Positions 53,664-64,000 of a stretch of 64,000 nucleotides of DNA are shown here, piece by piece (within the stretch, counting starts at the first letter, position 1; each line of letters begins with the position of its first letter). The notes below the pieces were generated by a model. It saw only the letters and a program-made list of their open reading frames with translations. It was not told the DNA's origin and ran no database searches. The stretch comes from Conoideocrella luteorostrata (lineage: Eukaryota > Ascomycota > Sordariomycetes > Hypocreales > Clavicipitaceae): contig JASWJB010000052.1 of assembly GCA_032433595.1 (NCBI GenBank), forward strand, positions 1 through 64,000. Direction: 5' to 3'. A program made the position numbers and the translations under genes.

Positions 53664-55219
53664 CTGCTGAGGTACGAAGATGCGGGAGATGCTGCCGCTC
53701 AGGGGCTTTGCATGTCGCGAATGCTGCACACGAGCCGAGCTCGGTTGGGCATAGCTAGCCTCGTCCTTTCCGGCGCTGCCCAGTAGCTCGTCGCCGTACG
53801 AGACTTCTTAGTCTTCTTCCACGGGTGGAGAGAGTATGGCGTATGGAGGAATGCCATCGGTTGCGTGTCAAAAGGCGGATCATGACGGGTGCACCACACA
53901 GACAAATGACGCAGACTAGCCATAGTAAGTAGTGCAATGAATAGCGACAAGTCAATCGTGTTGCACGGTATATAAGGGGTGACAACGCGCACAAAAAATG
54001 GCATGGCCCAGAGGCCACTTTTTGTGCAAGAAATCGGGACATACAGCGCGGGCCCCACTGTCTCGATTAATCTGCCAGGCGTGCGCCGGAGCTACTACTT
54101 GGTACGCGCTGAACAACTAAATCGCTGAGCGTTGGAGCACCGAACTTGCTGTGCGGACCAAAGCCGTCGGTGTTCGGGCATGTCAATTATCATTTGGCGC
54201 TTACAGCACTAGTGTTCGTTTACCCCAGATTCTACCCCATAATCCGGTCAAACTAACTATCCCACACACCGTTTATAATATGTCTTTACGGAGTACAGAT
54301 TACATACGTAGTACAAGTGATACGGAGTACACATAGGTGATTAAGGTACGCGCTAAATAGGTCCACCAGCTAGAAGGCGCCGATGTAACATTGCGGAGTT
54401 GCATAGACCCGCCGCCAAGATTGAGGCTCTTCGGGAGACTAGCCCTGGCGGTAGTCACTTGACATGTCGGCAGCTTTTGAAAGACCGAATTTGGGCCGCG
54501 GCTTCCTCCCTCGATCGACCAACTGCAAGCAGCTCAAATGTTCAGCTTGCGGCGATCTGCCTCGCGCTCGTTTGCAGCAATAACCTGGCGTGGCGCGGTA
54601 CGAGCTTAGAATCTGGACCTACAATATGTGATCCCGGCGTTTGCGCCTACTCTGCGATCTGGAAGCTGCGATCTGGTATTTTGCAATGCCGCAAGAACTG
54701 TACGGCTGTGCAAATGTGGAGTCCGGTTCTGGGATTTTTTCGATCTCCGTCTCTCTGCAGCTACGATGCTGGATGTTTTACGTACGTTTAAGCACTTTGG
54801 CAAATAGATCTATTTGTCGCATCTCGAGATGCCATTATAATGAGTAATACATATAAGAACTGGCGTGGAAAAGACAAAACATCTTTCTAAGGAGTAGGTT
54901 ACTGCTATTGAGTCACGATGCCCAGTTTAGACGGTTGCGTTGCATTATCGTCGGCTTTTGGGAAGGATAAATTTAATGCACGCCACTAAGTTGGAGCGTA
55001 GAGCTTGGCAATATAAATAAAGACTTGCTATTAATTAGTTTTCGAGAATTACTTAGATCAACAGTGTTGTTGTGTTCCATTAGGAGGGGGTCTTGTCTAG
55101 ACACCCGTCTAGTCCAGTAAGTGTACGTATCGCAGATATCGGGTACTACTAGAAGTCTTTAATCTCGGCAATCTATTTCTCTCTTGATTAGATCAGGTTT
55201 TACTATACAGAGAAGAATT
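53664..55219. other. Intergenic region
   Basis: No convincing gene; a 130-codon frame at 54399-54791 has no domain. It includes a short repeat copy at 53984-54025 and two TACGGAGTACA motifs near 54290 and 54322. Confidence 0.4.
53984..54025 (-). repeat. Short dispersed repeat with terminal palindrome, copy b
   Basis: Minus-strand CACAAAAAGTGGCCTCTGG..ATGCCATTTTTTGTG matches the 3' part of the copies at 41 and 60 kb and is itself an inverted repeat (CACAAAAAGTGGC against GCCATTTTTTGTG). Confidence 0.65.
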
Positions 55220-55515
55220 CTAGTGTTTTTGATACAGATCCAACTGCCTGTGGCTCAATGTCACAGGCCATCCAGCGTTCTGAGTCGTCCCATTAACGTC
55301 TACGCACTTCATCGCGGCGTCGTAGGCAGACTGAATTGGGTGAGTACTGGCATATGTTTCAGCCCATCTATGTTTGGGCTTGTGCTTGAGCTGATCGCCA
55401 CCTCGATGACACATAGCCAGGCGTTCTCGCCCAAGCCCAAGCCGACAATGCCCTTGTACGATAACAAGAAGGTGTGCTTGTTACCCCAATAGACCATAAA
55501 GATCCGCCAGTGCAA
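55220..55515 (-). pseudogene. Frameshifted small-protein relic
   Basis: Two minus-strand frames fit end to end: HTFLLSYKGIVGLGLGENAWLCVIEV in one and KHRWAETYASTHPIQSAYDAAMKCVDVNG in the next, with a one-base frame change near 55405. Together they read as a small protein of about 95 residues ending at 55220. I do not recognise the family. No signal peptide is visible at the start, though a 5' exon could be missing. A short unseen intron is an alternative to a frameshift. Confidence 0.4.
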
Positions 55516-55531
55516 GCGGTTGCTTGCACTG
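55508..55531. repeat. Perfect 10-bp inverted repeat with 4-base loop
   Basis: CAGTGCAAGC, loop GGTT, GCTTGCACTG. It lies at the 5' side of the small-protein relic and about 50 bp beyond the 3' end of the minus-strand MFS gene. It is not followed by a T run in either direction. Confidence 0.85.
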
Positions 55532-55589
55532 CACCTTACATCTATTTATAAGGCCTGCGCCGTCACGTTGCTATGCGCGTGCTAGCACC

Positions 55590-57236
55590 TTACAGCCCTT
55601 GGCTGAGGCCAAGCCAATCCACGACCCAGCCCGTTACACTGTCATTGCGAAAGTGCAAATGAGGCTCATGAAATAAACCAGCTTGGTACAGTTTCTTAGT
55701 ATCAAAGATCCTCATTTTTTGACGCTGAGAACTCACACTAGTACAGATAAACGGCAAGCCTTTCCACGGGTCCTGTAACCCAATACCAACTCCAAGCATA
55801 GTCTGGACCAGTGGCTCCCCTCCCAGCATACCGATTTGCTCGACCAGAAATACAGCGCTGTAAAGGGTACCGGCGCGCTCGGGGTTGATCCATGACGTGG
55901 CGAGTGATAATAGCGTTGAGCGAGCACCAAATCCGAGACCATAAATCATCGTTGCTGCATGTGGTCAGAGAAGCTTGGAGACAGCGAGTTTAACAACACT
56001 CACCTGCGATGAAAAAAGCCGAGTTCGTGGCAAATGCAAGGAATAGTGATCCGGTGAAGAGTAGTGACAAACTAGCCTTCACAATTCCAACATTAAGAGT
56101 TTGGTTTGCGGGTTTGAAGTATTTGCTGATCATGCGAAGAAGGGCAGGCATAATAAAGAAGAACAGAACGAGGTTAACAAGAGCGACCTCGCTGATAAGA
56201 GCATTTGTCTATTCCGAGGATTAGGATACGAACCGCAATACAATAGGTATCAACTTACCCTGGAAAGCTTCCAACCGAAACGAACAGATGCATACGGAAT
56301 AAAAGCGCGCATAGAGATGCCCCTAAATGTGCAAACGAGAAAGACAACTGCCGCTAGTCGCATATTACGGTTCGAGAAGATAATGTTGAGAAGTTGGTAC
56401 TGATCAATCGACGCATAAGTTATTGCACGAATAATGCTGCGGTGCTCTGGCAGGCCATGTACATCTTCAGAGTGCCCGGAAGTTGTAAGCGTTGATTCTG
56501 AAGTTGTATGGTCCTGAGGCATGATCGCAAGAAGGGGGAAGGTTAACAAGAGCAAAATATAGCTAATGATGAAAGGAAGCCAAGGCGAGACGTCAGCCGT
56601 AATGGATGCTATCAGGGGACCTATAAGCTCACTGAAAATGAAGCACGAGTAAAAGTGGTAGAGGCCACGAGTTCTTGTTTCTTCGTTGCATGCTTTTGCG
56701 ATCATTGCAGCAAGTAGCATTTCAGCAGCGTATCTACCTCCTCCTATGAGCAGGAAGACAGAGGATGCCCATACTAGCTTGATGGAGAATACGGGGTTAG
56801 TAGCGACGACCAGGGTCCATGTGAGACTCATCAACATGCCCGTTACGACGATCATGAACACTCCACGCTGACCTCGATAATCAGCAACGCGGCCAATGGG
56901 TAGTGCAACAATTATAGCGGCTAAGGTCTCGAAGGAGGCCATCCATCCTCGGACTTCGGCCAAGGTCTGCTGAATAGGCGAGATTTTGCAGAGATCGGGA
57001 TTCGGGAGGTCTCCATGATAGTATCGAATGCACACGGCTTGCTCCAGAACAGAAACCATAGGCACGGTCGTAATCATCATTGCAAGCTCGCACAAAAGTT
57101 CAAGCCCAATGCAATACTTGAAGCTTGGAGAGAATCCAAGCCAGATGCCTAGGATCGGGTGCGGTTTTCGAGAGTTCTGGACTTCGACGGATGTAGAGGG
57201 TTGCGAGCGGAGGAGCGGTGTATCTTCTCGCTCCAT
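55590..57236 (-). CDS. MFS transporter, three exons, about 508 aa
   Basis: Joined on the minus strand from 57236-56259, 56187-56004 and 55954-55590. The CDS divides by three. A cytosolic start (MEREDTPLLRSQ) is followed by helix pairs with ALPIGRVADYRGQRGV (the loop 2-3 signature) and TRGLYHFYSCFIFSELIGP. After a hydrophilic central loop, the second half includes FRGISMRAFIPYASVRFGW, VALVNLVLFFFIMPALL and MIYGLGFGARSTLLSLATSW. The first intron ends in GAG rather than CAG, because the nearby CAG would bring a stop. The last helix seems short; a further intron near 55735 ending at a CAG would give an alternative C-terminus stopping at 55582. Substrate unknown. Confidence 0.75.
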
Positions 57237-58866
57237 AGCTGGATTACGGCATTAGAGCCAGGCGAAGAGACTATGAGGGGGAGCATACCTTCTTCCAGCA
57301 TTGGGCTACTCTAGCCACCCGCTGAGAATGGGCGTCGCTGTCCTTAGAAGAGTGCCCAAGGATTCTGCCTTGTCTTAGCCTTGACGGGTATTCGCGACGA
57401 TGTCGAGCGTCACCAGATGAGGCGTCACCAGTTCACGATGATGGGACAAAGCCCCGCATCGTGCACGGGAACAATCAAGTGAGTATGCAGATAAACCAAC
57501 CGTCTCCCCTCGGCCGCCTGTCACCTGTAACCTGTACCCTCTCTGCAGAGCTGACCCATATTTTCTCTTTTGTACCATTATATTTACGTGTGTATTAACA
57601 CCTATAATTAATATTTTTTTTTGTTTATTTTTACTTATTAATAATACTAAGCGCTTATAATTAATATAGGGGTACAAAAGACGGAGTACAGGTCATGTTG
57701 GTACAAGTCAAATGGGGTACAGATTAGGGGCAGAGGGGGATCAGTTTATCTGTACGCTCCAATCAAGTGCCATCATTCTGTACTATTAGGAGCATGACCC
57801 GGCTACGTACAGCTCTAAGCCTGTAATTAAGCGCCCCACATATCATCAAGAAAGCGAGGCTGCCTGGGCTCGCCGTTTCAGGGCTGCGTAACTAAAGCTG
57901 ACTCCAGGGCGAGACTGTTCTCAGCATGATTCTAGCTCACAGTACAAGATGAAGCGACTGCCCATGGCCTTCGTCTGTTTACGTGTCATGTACTCCATAC
58001 GGTTCTTCCCTCGAAGTGAGCATCATGTAGAGTTGGTGACAGTCCCATGCACGGCCCACAACCCACCTTAGGCACATAAGTCCAGCTTCGATTAGCGATC
58101 AACTTCGACGGACGACCTACGTCGAGGTTATCAGATCCTGCTACAAGAATGATCCGGAAGCTTTCAGTTATTATGGGGCCCTGGTTGATTACATTGAAAA
58201 GGGGTCAAAGAATTATATCAGTGGCTTCGGTCACACCGACGATAACCTCAATCAGACGACCGAAATTTTAGGCATAAATTGCAGTCTAATTCCTCGTTAA
58301 ATTAGATAGAATTCAAGAACAATTCCACTCCTTTAGAGGGCACTTCCATAGCTGCTCACATTGTGACACAACCAACTCAGTTCGATTCCCAGAGAAGCAC
58401 GCTAGCACGAAATCTAGCACCTTCAGGGGTAGCACATTTTCGGACTTTCAGCTACATAAACAGAACAGTCCACCAACCCGCTAAAGCCACAGAGGCCGAA
58501 GCTACGATTGCAGCGCTATAGGGGCGAATAGCCTACTATACCACATAAAATATTCATCTTGCGTTGCGCTCCAATACGCCACACGCAGTATCACAACACA
58601 AGCTGGGAGGAGAGAGGGGGGAGTGGGGGAGTGGGGGGTGCCAATGGATATAATATACAATAATTGCTGCGTAATTAGAGCACGTTCTTTTCGTGTTGAC
58701 AGAATTCTACGCTGCCTTGAATCTACTAAGCAAGTAGTTGCGTGGAATATAAGACCTAATTGCAACCCCTGGAAGAAGTTCAGTTGGCCTGCCCTTTTGC
58801 TCCAGTGGTCGAGCGGTTAATGGTTCTGATACAAGTCATCTCAGAGCATTCCGCAATATGTCTTCG
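57237..58866. other. Intergenic region with one dispersed repeat copy
   Basis: No gene seen. AT-rich at 57570-57670. A dispersed repeat copy lies at 58270-58420. A tRNA-like A-box is present near 58801 without a B-box. Confidence 0.4.
58270..58420 (+). repeat. Dispersed repeat copy related to 51320-51490
   Basis: Shares ATAAATTGCAGTCTAATTCC, TCGTTAAATTAGATAGA and TTCCACT..CATAGCTGCTCACAT with the 51-kb copy, with scattered substitutions. Confidence 0.65.
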
Positions 58867-61442
58867 TCAAATTTTGGTCGGGCCACCATGCTTCAACTCT
58901 TTGCGAATCTCTTGGAGTGTCTTCCACCTAGTCTCATGCGTGACAGAGCTCCCAGCGGTTGATATATCAACATTCCTCGAATTATTGGCAAGAGGGTACA
59001 TATAGCGGCCGGTTTGAATACTGGTCGGCCATGAAGCTTTCTTAAACGCTGCATTTGCAAGTTGAATGAGCATTAGATCGCTACCTAAATGCTGTTAATT
59101 ACAGTCCCACAATGTACACTGTGTTCTTACCTTTCGCTCCTATCAAGCTGCTGGCTATGGGCCGTACCTCATCTCTTCCGCTGATTCTCGAATGGTAAGG
59201 CATCTGAGCGACTATACTTGTATTGGTATTTCTCCAGCAGCAAAGGATTAACGGCAACAACTTACACGGAAGCACGAGCTGGGGAGCATGTAGGATCGGC
59301 GATATGAACTTTTGCGTGATTGTAGGAAAAGTCCCAGCAGGTCTGCAAACAACGTCAGCGCAGAAGTCAAAGTGGTCAGTATTCCTCTTACGGGTTTGCT
59401 TCGTCACGGTACTCCGGGCCGGGTTCTCCGTAGGGCATGACAAGGATGGCGTTGGAAAGAGTCTCCGGGTCAGGACCCATGACATGCTCACTGAACCAGT
59501 CTCTGAAGACTTCAAGTTGCTTCATATAAGTCTCGTAATTTTCGGAGGTGACATCTCTACCAATAGCCCTGATTTATTCGTCAGAAAAGGACCAGAAGGA
59601 CAGACAAAATACTGACCATCGCAAGCGCACAACAGAGCTGGCAAATACGTCTTTACCAGTCTTTGCTTTGTATTCGTCTCGAAAGTTGTCAAAGCCATGA
59701 TAATAGTCGTAACACAGTGCCCAAAACGCACTCTAGTTTTATTATTTAGTATTAGAAAAGAGTTGAATAGGACGACCATACCCTTTCAGTGTACTGGAGC
59801 AACGGCAAACCTTCGGCCTCTTTCGGCGGGTTCCTCTCCCACTCCTCAGCGAAGCTAAAAGGGGTTCTTTTAACTCCCAAAAAGTCTTCAAGGATGCTAA
59901 TGAACTCCTCTGTCAGAGCTTGTTGCTTCGCATTAGCGAGGGGGTAAAATTCGGAAGGGTAAAGTATCTTGGAAGGAAATCCGGAGAACATCTGAGGTAT
60001 ATTCTCGAATGTATGGGACACAATGAAATGGAGATCATCGAGACAGCGACCAAACTGGCCTACAGTATCGAATTTGCTGCTCCAGGTATCAGTTATAATT
60101 TGCCACAGGAAAATACGAGCCTATTTGAGGGTCATGGCTGCGCCTGAAAAGTGGCCTTTGACTACGCAATTTTTTGTGACATAGTTCGTCCTCTTGTGGA
60201 AGGATACTTACGGCGAGTTGACTGGTATTCCATTCATATATGTAGAGCCGAAGCTTGGTCGCAAAGAAAACAGCCCACTGCAGGGTGCGGGCGCTCGTAC
60301 ACTTCCAGCAGCTACACCGTGGAATCGTTAGTGTGCAGCGGGAGACTTGGACAGGGAGGTTACGCTCGTACAGTCTCCGGCAATGGAGAAATCCAGCCAG
60401 CCATAGCCAGCCAGAGCAGTACCGGCGCCTGTGGAACTGCTCGACGGACTCTGATAGCGATCTCCTCGTGGATTCACCGGACAATGAAAGTCAACCCATT
60501 GGTCCGTAGGCTCTTCCGGTGAAGCAAAGGACGTCATCTTGGTCTTGCCCACAATCACTGCGCCGAGTTCGATTAGCTTCTTGGTATATTCGGCGCTCTC
60601 ATCATCCAGACCGTAGAGCTCAGTCCAAGGTCTACTCATCATCGTCAACTGAGTGCCTTCAAGACGAAATATATCCTTTATGCCAATCCGCGAGCCTGCG
60701 AGAGGCTTCTCTGGAACTTGTGCGGCGTAAAGGCGACTGGGAACGGCAATATTCTTCCATAGCCCCTTTGGGCTGAGCGAAGGGAGAACAGAGTACCTGG
60801 GATGGTCAGAATAAATTCAGGACATACACCTGAAAAAAAAAAAAACATGAAGAAACTAAATACAATAAATTTAAAAAAAAATTCTTAAGAAACAAATTTA
60901 AGAAGAAAAAAATAAAACGTAATGGGGGTCTTCGTACTTGGTTGGATTCAAAACGTTCTCGGGAATCACGCCAAAAATAAAACTGTCTAGGTCGTCCTCG
61001 TACAATCGATATGCTTGATGAATATTGCCCTGGAACAGGAAATATGGACCTGATGGAAGAGCATTGGGTGGGGAGCTTGGAGCTGTATGATAGACCGCAG
61101 AGAAGCGACCAGAGTCCTTCATCCTAGCAAGCAGCCCCTTAGATTGCAGAACAACAGTACTTGCAAAAGAATGGGAGTAAACATCGTCGACACTGGCAAA
61201 GCGATCGAAGAGCGCAAAGACCTTTTCGAATGAGGGCAAGGTATCGCCAGAGCTGAGCACGACAACGGGAATTGGATAAGCCTGGGGCAACGGCTCAACG
61301 ACCTTGGCCTTCGAGCGAAAGTATAGGTTATTTTGAGGTTCAATTTATCTTTTTAAGGATGCAGAAAACATACCAGAGCCTGTGGATGAACCAGATAGGA
61401 GATGCCGTCTACGATTGACGACAAGAGAGTGTTGCAAGCCAT
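58867..61442 (-). CDS. Fungal amidase (amidase-signature family, Arp1-type N-terminus), ten exons, 642 aa
   Basis: Joined on the minus strand from 61442-61374, 61308-60938, 60796-60372, 60311-60212, 60076-59782, 59732-59617, 59568-59392, 59342-59266, 59211-59131 and 59084-58867; the sum is 1929 nt. All nine introns are GT..AG, and every junction restores a family motif. An N-terminal domain of about 150 residues (as in fungal Arp1-like amidases) precedes the amidase fold. The triad is Lys in VIVGKTKM, cis-Ser in SPSSSSTGAG and nucleophile Ser in GDSAGSVRAP. APAPCSGLFSLRPSFGS and QKFISPILHAPQLVLP follow. The enzyme should hydrolyse an amide; the substrate is unknown. Intron 60077-60211 contains a short dispersed repeat. 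Confidence 0.85.
60103..60182 (+). repeat. Short dispersed repeat within an amidase intron, copy c
   Basis: About 80 bp closely matching 41462-41540, lying inside the 135-bp fourth intron of the amidase gene (antisense to the gene). The splice sites are outside it. Confidence 0.75.
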
Positions 61443-62109
61443 GATGAGGTGCTTTGTAGGATGCGCAATCGTATTCACATCCAGATTGGAGTGTGTTGAA
61501 AAGACAACAGCGGTGTGGGAGATTCAGTGGCCTCGGCGCTACGGAGTGATTTGTGCCGCGTCTCCTCAAAGCACAGGCTCATGGCATTACGTTGCAACCC
61601 ACTCCCTTGCATTTTGGCTGGTGACTTCCAACAGCCCATAGCCTGCCAGGACCAGGCACCTTCGGAAACGCAGAAAATTGGCGGTAAATTAGGTATCTTT
61701 ATTGTTTAGTTATGTCAGCAAACCATGCCTATCGATACGTAGAGGGGAGGGAGATAAAAAATGCCGGTGCTTCGCAAAACATCTATCAAAAATTGACACG
61801 TCATGCCCTACTCCGCGCATGCACTTCTCGCAGGCGGCGAACCGAATCTTGCTGTAGAGACCTGGACAGCCAGTAAGTCAATAACGCACTGTGTCGCCTC
61901 GACTTCTGGCTTGTTGGCTGCTGCAGGTCACCGAATAATCAGAAGATAACAGCGGGCTAGCTTGTGTGACGACTTCGTCACGTCTGGATGATTGCCGAAT
62001 TTCTCCGCCCGTAGCCTCCACAGGGGGGGTCTTAGCTCCGGGTCTCATCGCCTTGATTCTTTAACGGTCTTACAATGCCGTAATTATGAGAAAGCAGGAG
62101 ATGCTGATC
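61443..62109. other. Intergenic region upstream of the amidase gene
   Basis: No convincing gene. The first few hundred bases should include the amidase promoter; no TATA box stands out. Confidence 0.35.
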
Positions 62110-62420
62110 ATTCAAACATCGCAGCTTTCGTTGTCCTTTGGAAGGACCTAGTAGTGTTGAGAAGAGAATTGCTTTTGTCTGGAGTATCAGTGCCGTAGAT
62201 AGCTAGATTAGTGAGGGAAGTAGTGAGCAGCGGTAAAAGCTATAAGATAACTGCAGGAGGCTTTCGGCTTTGCAAGGGCACGCCGGATACCAACGGAAAC
62301 GAAAGGAAATCGCCGGAGTAAACGAGTCCCAAGTTCTAGGCATAAAAGAAGGAATTCCCGTGTATTTAGAAGACATCAGACATCATCAATTCACTACATT
62401 TCTACCATTTTCCACTACGT
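62110..62420 (-). repeat. Dispersed repeat copy related to 50575-50840
   Basis: On the minus strand it reads GGGAATTCCTTC...GCCTCCTGCAGTTATCTTATAGC...CACTAATCTAGCTATC...GGCACTGATACTCCAGAC, aligned in order with the 50.6-kb copy over about 300 bp. Confidence 0.65.
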
Positions 62421-63734
62421 ACAATTGCTCTATGAATCTGGCCCCATTGAGGTAACAGAACTAGGAGGAGCTGGAAATTCTTTGGGATGTCGTTGCCAAG
62501 AACCTAGAGACGGCGAAGATTCGCAGCAGGTACTTGAGGAAATTTGGGACCCGGCGATCCAGCGTCGCGGCCATAACCCAAGTGATCAAGACGAGAAAAA
62601 AAGCGAAGGGAAAAGAGAGAAGCTGACCATAAACAGCGCCAGGCCCTGGCATTGCAATCACGACCAATTCCTCAAGGATCGGCATAACCTCGCCAGAGCT
62701 GATGTTACTTCCGCATTCCACGCACACTTTCTGAGCTCAAAGAGCGATTCGACACGGAAGAATAGGGTGAGGATCTTGAATAAAAAACGAGCCAGAAAGA
62801 AGGCGACGAGGCTAGCCAATGAGGTCATAAACGGCATGGAGAGCCATGACTGGCAGCATGTCCTAGTAGGATTGTAGATTGTTTGTGTACCTTACCTCAG
62901 GTAAGACGAACAGAGGATAAAGTACATCCAGTACCAGCGGATCGCCACTATTCAGATCCGCACTCGCTTTGACTGGCGTGTATTGTGCGGCGGAGCAAGC
63001 TATTCCCAGGGAGACATATCCGCTTCCGACGATACATAGAAACCATTACTCTTCCATACTCGCACTCAAAGACTAGGTGGACGTAGCGTATTGAGGAATT
63101 CTTGGTGAGGTACGTTGTGAGCCTCTGCGGGATAGGGAGGATGTGGCTCCTGTTGTTCGGGGCTAGCGGGCGTGTGCCTCGCACGATAAGCGAGCTATCA
63201 GATGCTTCAGGTGAAGACATTCTGCATGTGTAAGTCGTGTACAGAGGGCGTGATTAAAAGGGTACTAATCGACTTCCCTTGTAAGTAATAGTGTGAAGGG
63301 GCTTTTCCCTTTCTATGATGCTGTGATTCCCTTAAAAAGTGGGGATATCTAGGAATAAGCTTTGTTGAGGGGATTCCTGTTAAGGGGGCTACGAGAGAGG
63401 AGAGAGGGGGGGAAGAAAGAAGGGAATATAAGAGGATGCGTGATAGACGCTCTGCAAGCTTGTGCGTATTTACGTAGATAAATAATATCGTACGTATCAG
63501 CGTTCATCTGCATATTCAGAGGATCCACGAGTCTCGGACGAGGCAGCTTATAGAGGGGCTAAATTAAGATCGTGGTTGTCCTGTTAGCATAGATCTCTTC
63601 AGTGGGGAGGGCTCATCACCAAGTAAATGGCTTAAGTTCGTATGCTGAAGTTCACTATCTCTTCCGTAAATTCCTTGTTGATCTGCGGTATTCAGAGTGG
63701 TAAGTGTATGTGTGTGCAATTTACCACTGATCAG
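62421..63734. other. Region with weak coding signals
   Basis: A frame at 62455-62630 (EELEILWDVVAKNLETAKIR, then a Lys/Arg-rich part) has protein-like composition but is short and ends in a stop; another frame covers 62425-62877. Neither shows a known domain. The rest seems non-coding. Confidence 0.3.
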
Positions 63735-63971
63735 TGTAGGAGGCACAGGGCTTCAGGTGACGAGGGTATCGATACCGGAAGGTGAAGCAAAACATTGTGC
63801 AAAACAATTAATTCATTAGGTCTGATTAGGTCTGTCTAAAAGAGAAGAAGAAGAAGAAGAAGAAGAAGAAGAAGAGTATCTATGCCCGCGCCGTATATAA
63901 GAGGCGCGCCAGGGTGACCACGTGACGTGCCCACGTGCCTGCCCGCGTGCCTTGACGGGATATTCCAACTA
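63735..63971 (+). mobile_element. LTR-like repeat, copy 5, at the right edge
   Basis: Begins TGTAGGAGGCACAGGGCTTC and ends near GATATTCCAACT; highly similar to copy 4 and longer owing to an expanded GAA run. It includes the CCGTATATAAGAGGCGCGCC module. No matching target duplication is seen, so it could be the left LTR of an element extending beyond the window or an older solo LTR. Confidence 0.8.
63842..63875. repeat. GAA/AGA microsatellite inside LTR copy 5
   Basis: About eleven GAA units; copy 4 has a shorter, interrupted version. This accounts for most of the length difference between the two copies. Confidence 0.9.
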
Positions 63972-64000
63972 GTACCTTGTCCAAGCTCGAACTCAGTTAG

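Noticed and set aside
54399..54791. 130-codon frame
   Set aside because: Composition is rich in Cys/Ser/Leu without repeat or domain pattern, and the opposite strand also has a frame; not supported as a gene.
58801..58850. tRNA-like A-box (TGGTCGAGCGGTTAA) after GCTCCAG
   Set aside because: No B-box GGTTCGA and no acceptor-stem pairing at a suitable distance, so a tRNA gene cannot be supported.
62425..62877. 150-codon plus-strand frame
   Set aside because: It begins beside a dispersed repeat copy, is overlapped by open frames in other phases, and shows no domain. Kept only as a weak coding signal.

Overview
The window is nuclear DNA of a filamentous ascomycete. Genes carry 46-141 bp introns with GT..AG borders and CTAAC/CTGAC-like branch sites. 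Protein types are fungal: HET domain, PNP-NACHT-ankyrin NLR, Fungal_trans_2 regulator, NRPS-like reductase, Mrs2, Arp1-type amidase. The intergenic 9-mer TACGGAGTA/TACTCCGTA recurs, which I associate with Hypocreales (inference). No rRNA, CRISPR or convincing tRNA was found. Most multi-exon models below were joined by hand from splice signals and reading-frame continuity, and each joined CDS is divisible by three.

Layout. 1-7 kb: a left-truncated gene (minus strand), two two-exon orphan genes, a small Cys-rich ORF and a divergent kinase-like protein. 8.3-8.5 kb: a solo LTR-like repeat. 9.4-12.9 kb: a complete PNP-NACHT-ankyrin NLR. 13.5-14.3 kb: a cytochrome P450 relic. 14.8-18.8 kb: an intronless gene resembling bacterial proteins, an alpha/beta hydrolase and an LRR-like gene. 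19-24 kb: three more LTR copies; one is inserted, with an exact 5-bp target duplication, in an NRPS-like reductase pseudogene. An ACMSD-type amidohydrolase lies between them.

25.8-29.6 kb: an ornithine cyclodeaminase/mu-crystallin family enzyme next to a mandelate racemase/muconate lactonizing enzyme-type dehydratase. This pair fits catabolism of cis-3-hydroxy-L-proline: dehydration to pyrroline-2-carboxylate, then reduction to proline. 32.5-34.6 kb: a fungal multi-pass membrane protein. 36.0-40.7 kb: a five-exon sugar porter divergent from a Fungal_trans_2 regulator. 42.4-47.2 kb: mitochondrial Mrs2-type magnesium channel, glutathione S-transferase and a four-helix membrane protein.

48.6-64 kb is accessory in character: a degraded NLR tail broken by one stop codon, a HET-domain gene, an MFS transporter, a frameshifted small-protein relic, a ten-exon amidase with its catalytic triad, a diverged dispersed repeat family (about 50-51, 58 and 62 kb, also 25 kb) and a last LTR copy at the right edge. 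Two intact loci (NLR and HET) belong to fungal self/non-self recognition families, and a third is broken.
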